From positions 58,298,488 through 58,362,487 of the forward strand of contig CM070551.1 in NCBI GenBank assembly GCA_036346405.1: a DNA stretch of 64,000 nucleotides. Direction: 5' to 3'. The DNA comes from Phyllostachys edulis (Eukaryota; Streptophyta; Magnoliopsida; Poales; Poaceae). How positions within the stretch are numbered: the stretch's first letter is position 1; each line of letters begins with the position of its first letter. Shown piece after piece: positions 43,284-55,309 of this stretch. The position numbers and the translations under genes were made by a program. Under the pieces are notes generated by a model, which worked only from the letters and a program-made list of their open reading frames with translations, did no database searches and was not told the origin of the DNA.

Positions 43284-44760
43284 TCATCTGCTCAGGTGGA
43301 TGCTGTCGCTGAATGCGAAGAGGAGCTCCTGGTGCTGAAGTGGCCTCTACCTCATGGGCTGTGGAGGTAGGAGCAGAGCCACTCTAATCGTCGGTGAAGG
43401 TAGGAAGAGGCTGCTCATCTGAAGCTGATGTAGTAGAAGCAGGCTCTCCAACCATATCAAGAGACTTGAGGATGGATTGGGCCTCGAGTCATCATCGATT
43501 TAAGATGCTCTCGTAAACTCAGGTACCGCATCATCGTGTCTAGTACCGTGACTAGCCTCATCAAAAGTGACTTCGCAAGTCTCAACAACTTTGTTAGTGT
43601 CAAAATTAAATACACGATAACCCCGAGAATGAGCAGGATATCCAAGAAATATGCCATCAGAACATCTAGATTCAAATTTATCAAGGTTGCCATGTTTAAG
43701 AATGAAGCACTTGCAACCAAAAATCTTGAAATGAGAAACTTTGGGCTTATGACCAAATCTGAGCTCATAAGAAGTCTTACCAATAACAGATCTCAAGAAA
43801 ACCCTATTAGAGTTATAACAAGCAGTAGAGATCGCCTCAGCCCAAAACCTCCTAGGTGTGGAATGCTCATCTAGCATGGTCCTGGCCATCTCTACAAGGG
43901 TCCTGTTCTTCCTCTCTACCACTCCATTCTGTTTGGGGAACTCTAGGTGATGAAAACCGGTGCTCTAGCCCCTATCGTAATGTAAAGTGGCAAAGGAAGA
44001 ATTTTGAATTCGTCCCATTGTCACTCCTAATGGCTCTCAAAGCTCCAGAAGCTCAACAAAGAAGTCTAAGGACCAACTCTCTAAAGAAGCCAAATGCCTC
44101 GCCCTTAGATACCGTAAAGTAAACCCATGAATACCGAGTAATCATCCACAATCACAAGCACATACCATTTCCCACCGGCCGATCAACTCTAGAAGAGCCC
44201 AATGTGTCTAAGTGCAAAAGTCGATCAAGTCCATCTGTCATCACTAAGGTAAGAGGTGGATGAGAAGCGTAAACCATCTTACCATGTCTATAGGGTGTGC
44301 ACACAAGGTCTCTAATGACCTTCAAATTTAGGCAAACCTCTAATCAAATCCTTGCATCGACTCTAGTCAAGTGGTCGGGCCTATGTGACCAAGCCTACAA
44401 TGCCACAAAGACTAGATCATGGGAGTCGGTTACAAGACACCTAGGACTAGAAGCGAAGAGAAACTCAAATCAAGACAAAAGATCCTCTCAAACCTAGAGA
44501 TCTCAAAGACAAGCTCACCAGAGGAATCTAAAACCTCAGACTCACCACTCTTAAATCTCACCTCTAGACCTCATCATCAAGCGGTGAGAAACAGAAGCGA
44601 TTATACCTCACCACTTACCAAAGCGACGCCCTTGAGCATGAACTTGTTGTTGACGCCAAGACTGTGTCTCTTTGGTCATCACGGTCCCAAAGAGAAGCAT
44701 CCCCAAATGTAATCAATTCATTACGGATGCACGTGTGAGGAGGAGAACCATCTAGAATCT
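43284..44760 (-). pseudogene. Copia integrase, degenerate
   Basis: The clearest part is 43,922-43,500: MVERKNRTLVEMARTMLDEH, RRFWAEAISTACYNSNRVFL and the GKTSYELRFGHKPKVSHFKI / GCKCFILKHG region. These match the end of the integrase core and the C-terminal Copia integrase domain. Upstream, to the protease at 44,760-44,800, the sequence is broken by frameshifts but remains homologous in position to the integrase zinc-binding and core region. Confidence 0.8.
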
Positions 44761-44830
44761 CCAATCATGTGTCGAGAACATCCGGAGTCAACAAGCCATA
44801 TGTCCTCCTTCCTCGCACGACGGACCTACA
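44761..44830 (-). pseudogene. Copia protease active-site segment
   Basis: In the frame shifted by one from the preceding gag frame, the minus strand reads RKEDIWLVDSGCSRHMIGD, the aspartic protease signature (D-S-G-C-S-x-H-M) of Copia elements. The upstream gag frame instead runs out of frame to a stop at 44,765, so a frameshift lies near 44,830-44,900. Confidence 0.85.
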
Positions 44831-45939
44831 AAGCACGAATAGGAAACATCTGTGCCTCAAGATCAAGTTAGTGATAAAAGACTTAGGAATCCAGTACTGA
44901 GTCACACGATGCTTAGGCAAAACAGTAGAGGCAGCAGTAAAAGAGTTAGGAGCAAAATCATAAGAATGCACACGAGAACCACCTAGACCTCTCCAAATCG
45001 ACCTACCAAAAGGTCGGTACTCCCCCTGTCTAGATGCTACTCGCGGTCTCTCCTCACGAAATCCTAAACCAGAACGTTGCCTAGAGCCACCAAAGGAGTC
45101 AAAGAAGTCCTCTACGAACCTAGGCCTATGTCTAGCAGGAAGAACAGGTTGCCTGGCTCTAGAGACTATAGCAGGTGAAGGGACTCCTCTAATGGTTTTC
45201 AAAGCACTCATCCTCTCCTTCCTCTCAATCTTGGCTCTACGGAAGCAGAACTCAACAATGTGGCCATTCTTCTTGCAGAAGGTGCAATGGTACTTGACCT
45301 TTTGAGGGGTCTGACCTGATGAAGTAGAAGCACCTATCTTGCTAGAAGTGGTTTGGGTAAAACCAGCAGATTTGAAGACTATCTTGGATGGCTTAGAGGG
45401 TTCTATCTCAAACAGGCCACTCTCAACAGCTCTAACAACCTTAGGTGGATGGTTCTTAGTATGCGCTAGGGAATTAAATCCTAAGCCACTATTGTTCACA
45501 CTCACCTTAGATTTGTCTAGAATCATGTTGAGTTTCTTCCTCCCACCAACAAATCTCTCAAGAGTCCCTTTAAGGTAGTCATTTTGTTTGGCTAGTTCAT
45601 AACAAAAAGCACACTTATTTGACTTGCTAGCCCTATCAGACTTTTTCTTATAGTGAGCTACCTCAGCTTTCAAAGCCTCACAAGACACACAATAGTTATC
45701 CCTAATATTATCCAACTGCTCTTTGAACTTAACTCTAAAAGCTTTTGTATCTTATCTACATTATGCCCAAGTTCAAAACAAAGAGTACAAGAATCAGAAT
45801 TAACAACTTTCTTGGAAGCAGTCATGGACATGGATTGTTCAATTTTAGCCTTTTCTTCTAGTGTCTTGTTTAAAGCATCATTCTCAATTGTGAGTTTAAC
45901 ACAGTTTTCACATGAAGCGCTTTTAGAATAAAGAACCAT
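44765..45939 (-). pseudogene. Copia gag, C-terminal coiled-coil and second zinc knuckle
   Basis: Segments 45,939-45,670 and 45,715-44,765 have Cys-pair motifs at intervals (NCVKLTIENDAL, CTLCFELGHNVDKI, CVSCEALKAEVAHY, CAFCYELAKQNDYL), each followed by heptad-like stretches. A CX2CX4HX4C knuckle CTFCKKNGHIVEFC follows and then an Arg-rich tail. This repeated Cys/coiled-coil gag extension is typical of SIRE/Opie-type elements. A frame change near 45,700 interrupts it. Confidence 0.82.
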
Positions 45940-46149
45940 TTCACCATCTCCTTCATTTTAATCCTACTATCCTCACAATGAGAACACATGTGACTAGCAT
46001 CAAATTTTTGCAATTCTTCTACTAGCGCTATTCAATTTTAATTCAAGCAAAGCACAATTTGAGCAAGATAATGGAATAGCATCAACAAGAGTCACATCTA
46101 AAGCAATGGCATTCATGCAAGGTGACTAGACTTGAGAGTTTTTAGTTCA

Positions 46150-47501
46150 TCAAAAGCATCTTTCAGCTTGACTAGCAATAGAGGAATGAGCAGATTTCAG
46201 ATTTGCTAGTTCATTAAGCAAGCTAGAGCAAGAATCACAATCATCAGCCTCTAAGTTCAAATCATCGATCATGGAATCCTGTTTCCTAATCATTTTTTCT
46301 TGCTTATACATTCTTTTTTCAGCATAGGCTAAAGCACGCTTCATACTAGTAAGTGAAGGACGACTCATCTGGATCGCCGAAAAGGTCGCTGCCGTTGGAG
46401 GAGTCGACGCCATGGTCGTCTCTAGCCATGAAGAACATGCCGTGAAGTCCTCGGCCTTCTTCTTGCCATGAGAGTCATCGTCGTCGTTCTCCATCTCCGA
46501 GTCCACATCGCTCATGTTAACACTCTCAAGAGCGACAAGAACTTGGTTGACGAACTTGCGATAGTTGGGCTTCTTGCCTTTCTTGTCTTTGGCTTGGTGA
46601 CGCCTCCGAGAGTCCTTCCCCTCCTTGCCCTTCAGCTTGGGGCACTTAGAGCGAATGTGGTTTGGCTCACCACACTCAAAACAAGTGCAGGGCCACCTCT
46701 CCTCCTGTTCCTCACTTTGTTGTAAACTCTCGAGAATTTGGTGGATAGGAGAGCTAAATCATCCTCAGGTAGTCTCTCTAGCTGCTCATCACTCAAGGAA
46801 TGTAAAGCGGACAAAGAAAAGCCAGAGGAGCCAAGATCCAATGAATCAGAAGAACTACCCTTAGATGGGTCGACCACTAAAGCCATCGACTCTGTCTTGG
46901 GGAAACGCGAGATAAAGTCAATCTCATGCGTCTTCAACCTCGAGTAGAGCTTATCCATGGTAAGCTCACTCATGACAGTGTTGTCATTGATGGATGTGAT
47001 CTTCATCCCCCAGACCTTCACATCAAGAGCACCCAAAAGCTGGCGTGCGTTCTCAGGCTCGGTGAAAACAAGATCAACAGTGCGAAGATCATGAAGAATC
47101 TTGGAGAACCTCCTCCATAGCTCATCTAAAGACTCACCAGGTCTTTGTTCGATCTTTGAGTATTCTTTCTTGAGCTGATTATGTCTCACTTCCTTGATCG
47201 CAGTAGAGCCCTCGTGGTAGTCACAAAGGGTCCTCCAGATCTCGTGACCAGACCTCAAATGAGCCACGCGCTCAAACTCAGATCGACTAAGACCTTGGAT
47301 TAGAAAGTTCCGAGCCTTGCTATTAGCCTCAACATCTGGAGTGATCATATCGTCATTGGCTGGCACGACATATGGATTTTTGACCTTAAGCCAAATAGCG
47401 TGCCCTTGAGCCTCGATGTAGGCATGCATGCGTGCCTTCTAGTAAGCAAAATCAACTCCATCGAAAACAGGTGGTTTGGTTGAATACTTGTTAGTCACCA
47501 T
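46150..47501 (-). pseudogene. Copia gag, N-terminal UBN2-like domain and first zinc knuckle
   Basis: An ATG at 47,499-47,501 opens VTNKYSTKPPVFDGVDFAY, and a TAG at 47,439-47,441 replaces the Trp usual before KARMHAYIEAQGHAIW. The frame then continues through SEFERVAHLRSGHEIWRTLC, KEYSKIEQRPGESLDELWRR and LTMDKLYSRLKTHEIDFISR. A zinc knuckle CFECGEPNHIRSKC lies at about 46,645-46,690, followed by MSDVDSEMENDDDDSHGKKK (46,515 on). The UBN2/gag-polypeptide domain forms the capsid. The stop, plus frame changes near 46,640 and 46,150, inactivate it. Confidence 0.88.
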
Positions 47502-47541
47502 GGCTCCAAAGACCGGTTAAAATCTATGAGAAGAGCTAACC

Positions 47542-47555
47542 GGGCTCTGATACCA
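47542..47555 (-). other. Primer binding site of the Copia element (tRNA-Met initiator)
   Basis: Minus strand TGGTATCAGAGCCC, two bases after the LTR end TCCTACA. It is a perfect match to the complement of the plant initiator tRNA-Met 3' end. Confidence 0.92.
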
Positions 47556-47557
47556 AT

Positions 47558-47736
47558 TGTAGGACCAGAAAGGCGACTAGAGGGGGGGTGAATAGGAGCT
47601 CAAACAATTTTTGCAATCCCCATAGAGCAGCAACAATAAATCAGAACCTCTGCTGCAAAAGACCAAAATCGGTACTACCGCCATTGTTAGTGCGGTACTA
47701 CCGCTGTTCAGAGAGCGGTATGACCGATTTTCCTAG
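47558..47736 (-). repeat. 5' LTR of the Copia element, inner part
   Basis: The 179 bp from TGTAGGACCAG to TTTCCTAG match 38,341-38,535 of the 3' LTR. The LTR continues at 56,577 after the CACTA insertion. Confidence 0.93.
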
Positions 47737-48290
47737 CAGTACTACAGAAAAGGCCTTTACAGACGGTTCGTAACGCCATCACGCACGGTTCCGTGAGCCG
47801 CTCGAGTTTATGGGTCAAGAATGCTAATGGTCATCACAGACGGTTGCCAACCGTCGTAATACATACTATCACTGCACGGTTCAGATGCAACCGCCTCGCA
47901 TGATAGACGCACTACCACAGACGGTTCAGATGAAACCGCTCGTGATAGTCCACTACCTCGCACGGTCCGTAGATGAAACCGTTCGCGATAGTCGACTACC
48001 ACGCACGGTCCGTAGATGAAACCGCTCGTGATAGTCACTACCTCGCGACGGTCAGATGAAACCGCTCGCGATAGTCGACTACCTCGCACGGTCCGTAGAT
48101 GAAACCGCTCGTGATAGTCGACTACCCCGCACGGTCTCAGATGAAACCGTCGATAGTCGATTACAGACGAAACAGAGATGAAACCGCTCGTGATAGTTCA
48201 CTATCACGCATTTGTTTCATATACGCATCGCTCGAGGTAGTCGACTATCACTGCACGCTTTCATCTGCATCGTCGAGGTAGTCTTTGCAT
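47737..48290. repeat. Left subterminal repeats of the 8.8-kb CACTA
   Basis: More than ten units of CACGCACGGTTC / AACCGCTCGTGATAGTC. Between about 47,940 and 48,170 they become a regular ~50-bp tandem array (GCACGGTCCGTAGATGAAAC, then CGCTCGTGATAGTCGACTAC). Confidence 0.88.
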
Positions 48291-48499
48291 TGCTAAATCT
48301 ATTTTCGCTTATTGGCTAGCCTCAGAAATGCTAGCCATGCCCTCTCAAACAAGCACATCCAATTCTCATTCATTTCGTAGCACATCAAAATTGCATTCAT
48401 TTCGTAAACAAGCACACATCCAATTCACAAATCAATTAACTAAATTTAACCATTAATGTACATTAATTTACACACATGTACCATTATGTTCAATCTATC

Positions 48500-51400
48500 T
48501 CAATCAAGTTCAATCGCTACATCGTGGAAACTCCCATTTGGATTTATGACCGTCTCTTCGTGAATGACGCAAGGTGTGATCGAATTTTTATGAGCTCGCT
48601 CGCTCCAACGCAGCTTCAGCGATGTTCGCAACTCCGTCGATATGAAGGTTAAATTCGGGCTTATATAAATTGGTAAGTATATATGAAATAATTGTTGAAA
48701 GATTGACAAACCCGAGGATCATTGGTGATCGCGAACCGATGAGTAGTTGCATGTTGTGGCAAACATAGTATCCACAGACGCTATGTCTTGGCCACACCGG
48801 TGGCACCGCAAAAATAGAATTGGTTAGTTCGAGAGGCATTGCTACGGTGTTATATAGGATTAATGTGTACTAGCTAGCAAGTACCGGAATTTTTGATCAT
48901 GTGCCATTCTTCCCTTGATATTCCATCCTTTAGCATGTAACACGCCGAACACCCCACGTGACTCCAAGAAGTTAGCCTTAGCCATTGCAAAGGAAGGAAA
49001 GACTACAATAGAGTTTCTATGGAGGAAATGTGTTTACCGATGATTAAACTCGATAGTCGTGAAGTTGTGAGTGGCCCTCTCAGAGGGAATCTAGGTATAT
49101 TACGATTTCGCTTTTGGTATAATTACAATTAGAATCCAATGGAACCTACACATGGTATGTCAAGATGGTCATTAAACCTAAGTTCGTGTTGCTTATAAAG
49201 TACAAATCAACAAGTATAGCTAGTAGTGCAACACTACTTACTTGGTTGTAGGGCAAAAGTATGAATTCCTTGTTGCGTGAGCCATGAAAAATCTATAACG
49301 TAATTCTCGATTTAATGTTGCATTCGCCGTGATGCTTTGCTCTGAGACAACGTGGGTCGAGGAAACCTACCGGTGATTTCCTTCTTTCGCTTCACGATCA
49401 TGTATCTATTATACAAAAGCTAGGAGTTATATATAACATTTATCGATATTACACTAACATTGACCGTGATTGTACACACTTACAAAGTTGTCCAAAGATC
49501 GTATGATTGAGACGCCGAGCTCGCCGAGGTTGAAGAGATGTAACAAGTCGTCGAAGGTCACCGTGAAGACAAATGCCTTGATACACGTGGTTAAAATGAT
49601 GCTCCTTGAACTTGACGGTGACACCCGAGCATCGCTGATCAACCGCTTGTTGGACTGCTCCATGTACCATGCATGCAATTCCGCAATCCAAATTCCTAGG
49701 GTAGGGTCGTTTAACTTCTCGAGCAACGGCTCGCCTGGCTTGTATTTCCGCCAACGGCAAGAAGGGGATATCATGAGAGGACTCGATCGCCTTCGATTTG
49801 TTCTTGCCCTTGCTGCCTCGCTTGTATAGGTCGACTTCACAAGAGTCGATCGAGCACGAGGTGTAGATGCATGTGATGCAATGGGCCCTTGCCATGTCAA
49901 GCAGTAGCCTTTGCGCCAGTCCCGTGGACTTGATGCCGCTGCAGACATTCCCGTGAAGTTGACACCGAGCAGTAGCTCCAGCAGATGTCCTCCTTGGGCC
50001 ATCGGATGAATGTTCCAACGGCTTGCCCTAGAGTCATGACCTCATCGCTTGGGGGAATTTTCACGGACGGCCTCAAATTGGCACAAACACCGCCCACATT
50101 CACTTTTTGTAAACCCGGCGCTAGATTTGCACTGCACCAAAGTCCGACACGATGGATACACCGCCCCAAGCAAAGATCTAGGGCAACAGAGACATATCTC
50201 ACTTGAGCTTGCACTTCAGAGCCACCTACGCATATAACGATACAAAATTAGCTACTCCAACAGCCTATCAATGGATTGAGCATTCCAGAGATAATAATTA
50301 TTACCGGATGTCATCGACGGAAAATCACATCACCTATTGTGGTAGGGTTAGGTTGGACGCGCAACTACTCTGGATGTTTGGGGGGGCTAGCGGTATAGTA
50401 GGGTAGGGGCTTCCAACCGACTTGGCATTTGCAATCCCTTAATCCTTTCCTCAAAGGTCTCTATCTCGCTTTTGCTCGAACGCATCTAATCCTTTCCTCA
50501 AAGGATTGATTGAATTTTTCAGTGAGCTCATCTCCGAGGGATGCACGAAGATCCTCTCGTAGCTTTGCATCGTGCTCGCTTTGGCTTTCTTCCTACTCCA
50601 GACGATCCGAGTCCGCTTGGAACCATTGTTCCCATGTAACAAAAACACCGGCGCCTCTCGTATAATAATTCGGATGCTCACTGCTTCCTAGGGCCGCAGA
50701 GAGTATATCTTTCTCCCTATTTGCCCGAATGAGCCTTGGGAAGATTGTGCACTCAACGTTATCCGCAATATAGCCCGACATGTCATTTCACTTCCTATGA
50801 AGTTATGGAGTAATTACAAACTAGGTAGTTCGATATCTTACCAGCGCTGGGACACTTCCGGTCTTCGGGTTTGGAAAGTACACTTCCGAGGGTCAATACA
50901 TAACCTCGCAAATAACCACCGCTTCGCCAAGACATTAGTGATCTCGAAATAGCAGGAGAGATTCAAACCGCTTGTCTCGCTGTTCCCGATCCCTCCATAT
51001 CGGGCTTTACCCGCATACCCAGCAGTGCCGAGTCCGTGGGGTGCTTGTTTTTGCCTCGAGGGCCGTAGCGCCGTGACTTTCACTCTTAAATTCATCTGTC
51101 GCCTTATTCGCCACAAACTCGCCCAGACTCTTCCAAGAATAGATACTTGTGGAAGGGCGGCTTCAGATCCTTCTCCACGTAGTTCTTGACAAGCGTGTTT
51201 TGAAGTTCTTCCACGCTTTGCACGCCAGAGCAACGCTGTCGTCAAGACGAGTCCGTGAGTTCTTCCGGATCTCGAACGATGCGAGAATTTCCGCCAAGAC
51301 AAGAGTTTTCAATGGTCCGCACCACCTTCCACTTAATCATAGGTGATCTTGACCCGCTCCTCGCAACTATTCCACCATTCTCCGAATGCGACGCCGCTCG

Positions 51401-51640
51401 GCGAGGATTGATAGGGTCCTGCATCGACGACTGCGTGATGGTAAATCGCCCGTGGGCCTTTTCGATATTCTCTTCTTCTACCGTGGTTGGATATTGTTCC
51501 AGAGGATGGTGCATCATCGCACACATGAGGCGGTGATGACTCGTAATGAGCGTAAGACATCTTCACAAGAAATAGAATTATCATTGCAATGTATTCCAAA
51601 GAGCAAAGATCAAAACAAATACCATATGAATAACTCGACT
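48500..51640 (-). pseudogene. CACTA ORF1 (transposase_24-like) remnant
   Basis: The minus strand shows in order IEKAHGRFTITQSSMQDPIN (51,460 region), a middle domain with PHGLGTAGYAGKARYGGIGN and WLFARLCIDPRKCTFQ (51,090-50,850), and a C-terminal region with YKPGEPLLEKLNDPTLGIWI, AELHAWYMEQSNKRLISDAR and FDDLLHLFNLGELGVSIIRS (49,750-49,460). These correspond to the LG-x-GGYAGK, LHDWYM and F-x-DL-x-LYNL-x-x-LDVSLIR landmarks of grass CACTA ORF1. Multiple frameshifts separate them. 48,500-49,440 has no clear coding; a short frame at 48,709-48,500 may be the end. Confidence 0.75.
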
Positions 51641-51689
51641 AGAACAAATACAAATTCCTAAAACATGTACAATTATCATGAAGGACCAT

Positions 51690-52095
51690 GACAGATTATT
51701 GATAGAAATAGTTAGGAAAGGGGCGGGGGTCGATCGGTAACTCGGCATTGGTTACCTTTAAGGCCGACGAGACGGACGAGCAGGAGCAAGACGAGCAGCA
51801 GGGCGGCTCGAAGGGGAGACGCACTGCCCTGGGAGGGGAGGAGGCGGCGGCTTGGGGCAGGAGGCGCGGTGGGCTCGGGGAGGCGCGCGGGTCAGAGGAG
51901 GAGGCTCTTGCTGGCTCTGGGGAGGCGGCGGCTGGGAGGAGGAGGCGGCGCGACGGGATCGGGAGGAGTAGCGCCGGGCTCGAGGAGGCGGCGTCGAGGA
52001 CGTGTGGCGACGGCTCGGGAGGAGAGGAGCTAGCGAGAGGAGTTGAGAAACTTAATCGCTTGAGATCAAGCGGGCGCTGCAAACCCTAGCTAGAG
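51690..52095 (-). other. GC-rich 5' leader-like segment of ORF1
   Basis: A strongly GC-rich segment starting (minus strand) just left of the internal subterminal repeats and ending near the ORF1 coding region. It resembles the CT/CCTCC-rich leader exons seen at 37,160-37,500 in the older CACTA. Gly/Glu-rich or Pro/Ser-rich frames are compositional. Confidence 0.45.
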
Positions 52096-52109
52096 TCCGA
52101 ATGTAATAG

Positions 52110-52320
52110 AAGGATATCACAGACGGTTCTAAATTAGAACCGCTCAGGATATTATTATCGCTGCATTTCTAACTTAGAACCGCTCGTGATATATGATGTA
52201 TCATGACGGTGTTAATAAACAACCGCTCGTGATATATATAGCATGCACGGTTTTGATAAACAACCGCCTCGTGATATACATGTGAGACGGCCTCAGTAGT
52301 TCAAACCGTCTGTGATATTA
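52110..52320. repeat. Internal subterminal-repeat block in the 8.8-kb CACTA
   Basis: TCACAGACGGTTC, AACCGCTCGTGATATA, ATCATGACGGTG and AACCGTCTGTGATATT occur here, as at the element's two ends, although it lies mid-element. No CACTA terminus (GTAGTAGTG) borders it. Confidence 0.82.
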
Positions 52321-52599
52321 TTTTGTATTGGTTAATATCTAGATCGATTCGCTTATTGGCTAGCCTCAGAAATGCTAGCCATGCCCTCTCAAACAAGCGT
52401 AAAAGACAACAAGTACATGTATATACATCCAATTCACATTCATTTGAGAAACAATCACATCCATTTCACAAGACAAATCAATTAATTAACTCAAATGAAC
52501 TAAAATTAACCATTCATCGTAATGTATATACATATACACACATTGTTCAATTAATCTTTAAAAATTAGCCCTTCATGATGATCGACGTATGTAGCTAGT

Positions 52600-55305
52600 T
52601 TCGCCATGTTCTTCTTCCTCGACCCTTATGCCGCTTCCAAAGGAGGCAACTCGTCAAATTGATTGTATTCTTCCTCGTCCACTACATTCTCAACTCCGAC
52701 AATCCTCCTTTTTCCATGAAGAACTACGTGGCGCTTCTTATTTGCCGGTCGGTAACATAGAAGACTTGAACAACTTGGTTAGCCAAGACGTAATGGTTCG
52801 CCTTTGTATCCGACACGCTCGAGGTCCACGGTAGTGACGCCGCATTTGTCGACCTTCACCGTGGGAGATGGACCCAACGGCACCAAATAGGGGATCTTGA
52901 AAAGCACGAGTCGAGCTCCCATATCTCCTCTATTTGCCCATAGTAGAGCTCCTCACCCCATCGGCATCGAATGCATCTATGCGACACCGCTGCTCGTTAG
53001 TGCTTTTATATCCCGAGCCTCAGATAGAATGTGTACCCATTTATGTCGATCTCGCCATGTTACAATCAGAATGTTGGCCCTTTTGCCAACCATGTCAAGA
53101 TATCACTTGACGAGCTCCTAGCAAGTCGCTCCTTCAACCATTGGTTGAACCGCTCTGTGTTGTCTCGTGATCCAAACATCCGCCGCAATGATTCGCTGTC
53201 AAGCACGCCCTTGTGCCGGTCGATATACGGGACACTTCACCATGTGTTGCAAGACCGTGAAATGGGCTTGAGCATACGATCCATATTTGGAGTGATTGCT
53301 TTCTTCCGATGGTCCCGATACCTCGAGCCTCCCTCATGGCGAGATCGAGGCACACCCATCGGCTCGACCGAGCCATGTAATCGAGGCAAAACTCAATGAC
53401 CTCTTCTTGCCATAACCTTCGACGATGCCGCCTCCGCCGAGATCGATTCCGCACATATGACTTGAGAATTCCCATGAACCTCTCGAACGGGTACATGCTA
53501 CGAGGAACACGGGCCCGCACATCTTTATCTCCTCACAATATGAACAATGAGATGGACCATGATATCGAAAAACGACGGAGGGAAATACATCTCAAGATCA
53601 CATAGTGTCGCCACCACCTCGCCCCGCAGAGCATCTAGTCCTTCGAGATCGATGACCTTCTAAGCAATTGTGTTAAAAAATAACACGTACCTCATGATTG
53701 TCTCTGACCTTGATCGCAAAATACTTCTAATTGCAACAGGAGCATTTGTGTCATCAACACATGACAATCATGAGACTTCATGCCAATTAACTTCAAATCT
53801 TTTATCGAAACAAGTTTCTTCATGTTGGCGGAGTAACCGACGGAACTTTCACGCCATGCAAGCACCGCACGCTTCGTTCTCTCGCCTTGGACAGAGTGTA
53901 ACAAGCGAGGGGAAGGTACGCTCGTCTTTATCGGTCCTTGTTGGTGCTAACTCGTGTCCGATGTCCATATCAACCAAGTCAAGCCGCATGCTGACACCAT
54001 CCTTTGTTTTGTCATTTAATGTTCAAGAAGAGACCAATCAAGTCGCCACATACATTCTTCTCTACATGCATGACGCCGATGCAAGGGCTAACTTCTAGGT
54101 GCTCCCAATAAGGTAAGTCCCAAAATATTGATCTCTTCTTCCACATGTTCTTCTTACTTGTCCTCGATTTACATCCCTTTCCAAGCACAACATCTAAATC
54201 CTTAACCATATCATAGACCTCTTTTCCGCTTAAATGCCTTGGAGCCGAATCGTCCTCCTTCTCTCCGTCAATTGTTTCTTCATCCTACGGTATGGGTGAG
54301 CCTCCAAGGAACCTACGATGACGCATGTACACGGTTTTGCGCGAGTGATTCAGCCACACACTCTCGGTATCATCTAAGCAAAGGAGTATGTGCTTTGGCC
54401 CCTTTTGTACTCGCCCGACAGATTAGCAAGGGCAGATAATCATTTATGGTGCGTAACAACAAGGAACGTAAAGTGAAGTTCTCTCGCTTGTACGCATCCC
54501 ATACCGCATTCCCTTCAATCCACAAGATTTTTAGATCTTCCATCAATGGTGCTAGGTACACATCAATATCATTCCTGTGTTGCTTCGCCCTTGGATAAGT
54601 ATCGACAACAAAATATACTTCCGCTTCATACACAACCAAGGAGGAAGGTTGTAGATACAGAGCGCCACGCCAAGTGCTATGTCGGCCGCTCATGTTACCG
54701 AAAGGATTCATTCCATCTCAGACTCAATCCAAACCTTATATTCCTCGGTTCCGCACCAAGTCTGCAAACCTCCTATCGATGTTTCTCCACCGGGCGGAAT
54801 CAGCAGGTGTCTTAACTTTCCGTCATTCTACGCTCCTCTCGAGTGCCAATACAGCTAGCTTTTGCATTCTTTGGGTTCGCAAAAACCGCTTCAAACGGGA
54901 ATTACAGAAGATACCACGCCACCTTAGCAGAGGTCCTTTCTTCACCTCGATTCCTCGTCGTCATCCGATTGTTTATGCTTGTATCGGGATGCGTTGCACA
55001 CCGACATACATGCATGTTTGTATACTGCACAGTAGAGGATACAATGTTCGGACATGCATGTATTCTTTCTACTTCCATTCCCAATGGACAAAGAACCTTT
55101 TGGCTTTGTAGGTGGTTTTGGGCAACTCATTTCTCCGAAGCATATCCGCTAAGAGACCTAATAGCTCGCGGAAACTCTTGTCGACCAACCGCTGCTTGCC
55201 TTCAATTTCAGCAGCTTTAAGCACGGATGACAACCTTGTGTATTCCGACTTGCAGCCCGGGAACAAAGGTTTCTCCGAGTCCTCCATCACGCCCGAATTG
55301 AACAT
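52600..55305 (-). pseudogene. CACTA TNP2-type transposase, frameshifted
   Basis: The minus strand carries successive TNP2 landmarks: EDSEKPLFPGCKSEYTRLSS and NELPKTTYKAKRF (55,280-55,090), ERIHACPN with Cys-rich continuation (55,070-54,960), MNPFGNMSGRHSTW, RNDIDVYLAPLMEDLKILW and REN-FTLRSLLLRTINDYLP (54,711-54,420), IFWDLPYWEHLEV with VMHVEKNVCGDLIG (54,150-54,030), SIKDLKLIGMKSHDCHVLMT (53,840-53,750) and MYPFERFMGILKSYVRNRSR (53,500-53,430, the DUF4218-like part). A DUF4216-like tail follows, to about 52,600. Domain order matches intact TNP2 but at least six frame breaks are present. Confidence 0.88.
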
Positions 55306-55309
55306 ACCC

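Noticed and set aside
47737..48290. CRISPR-like regular repeats
   Set aside because: Units are transposon subterminal repeats in both orientations within a CACTA element of a plant genome, without unique spacers or cas genes.
51696..52089. 113-128 codon ORFs on both strands
   Set aside because: GC-rich leader-like DNA of the CACTA; open in both directions because of composition.
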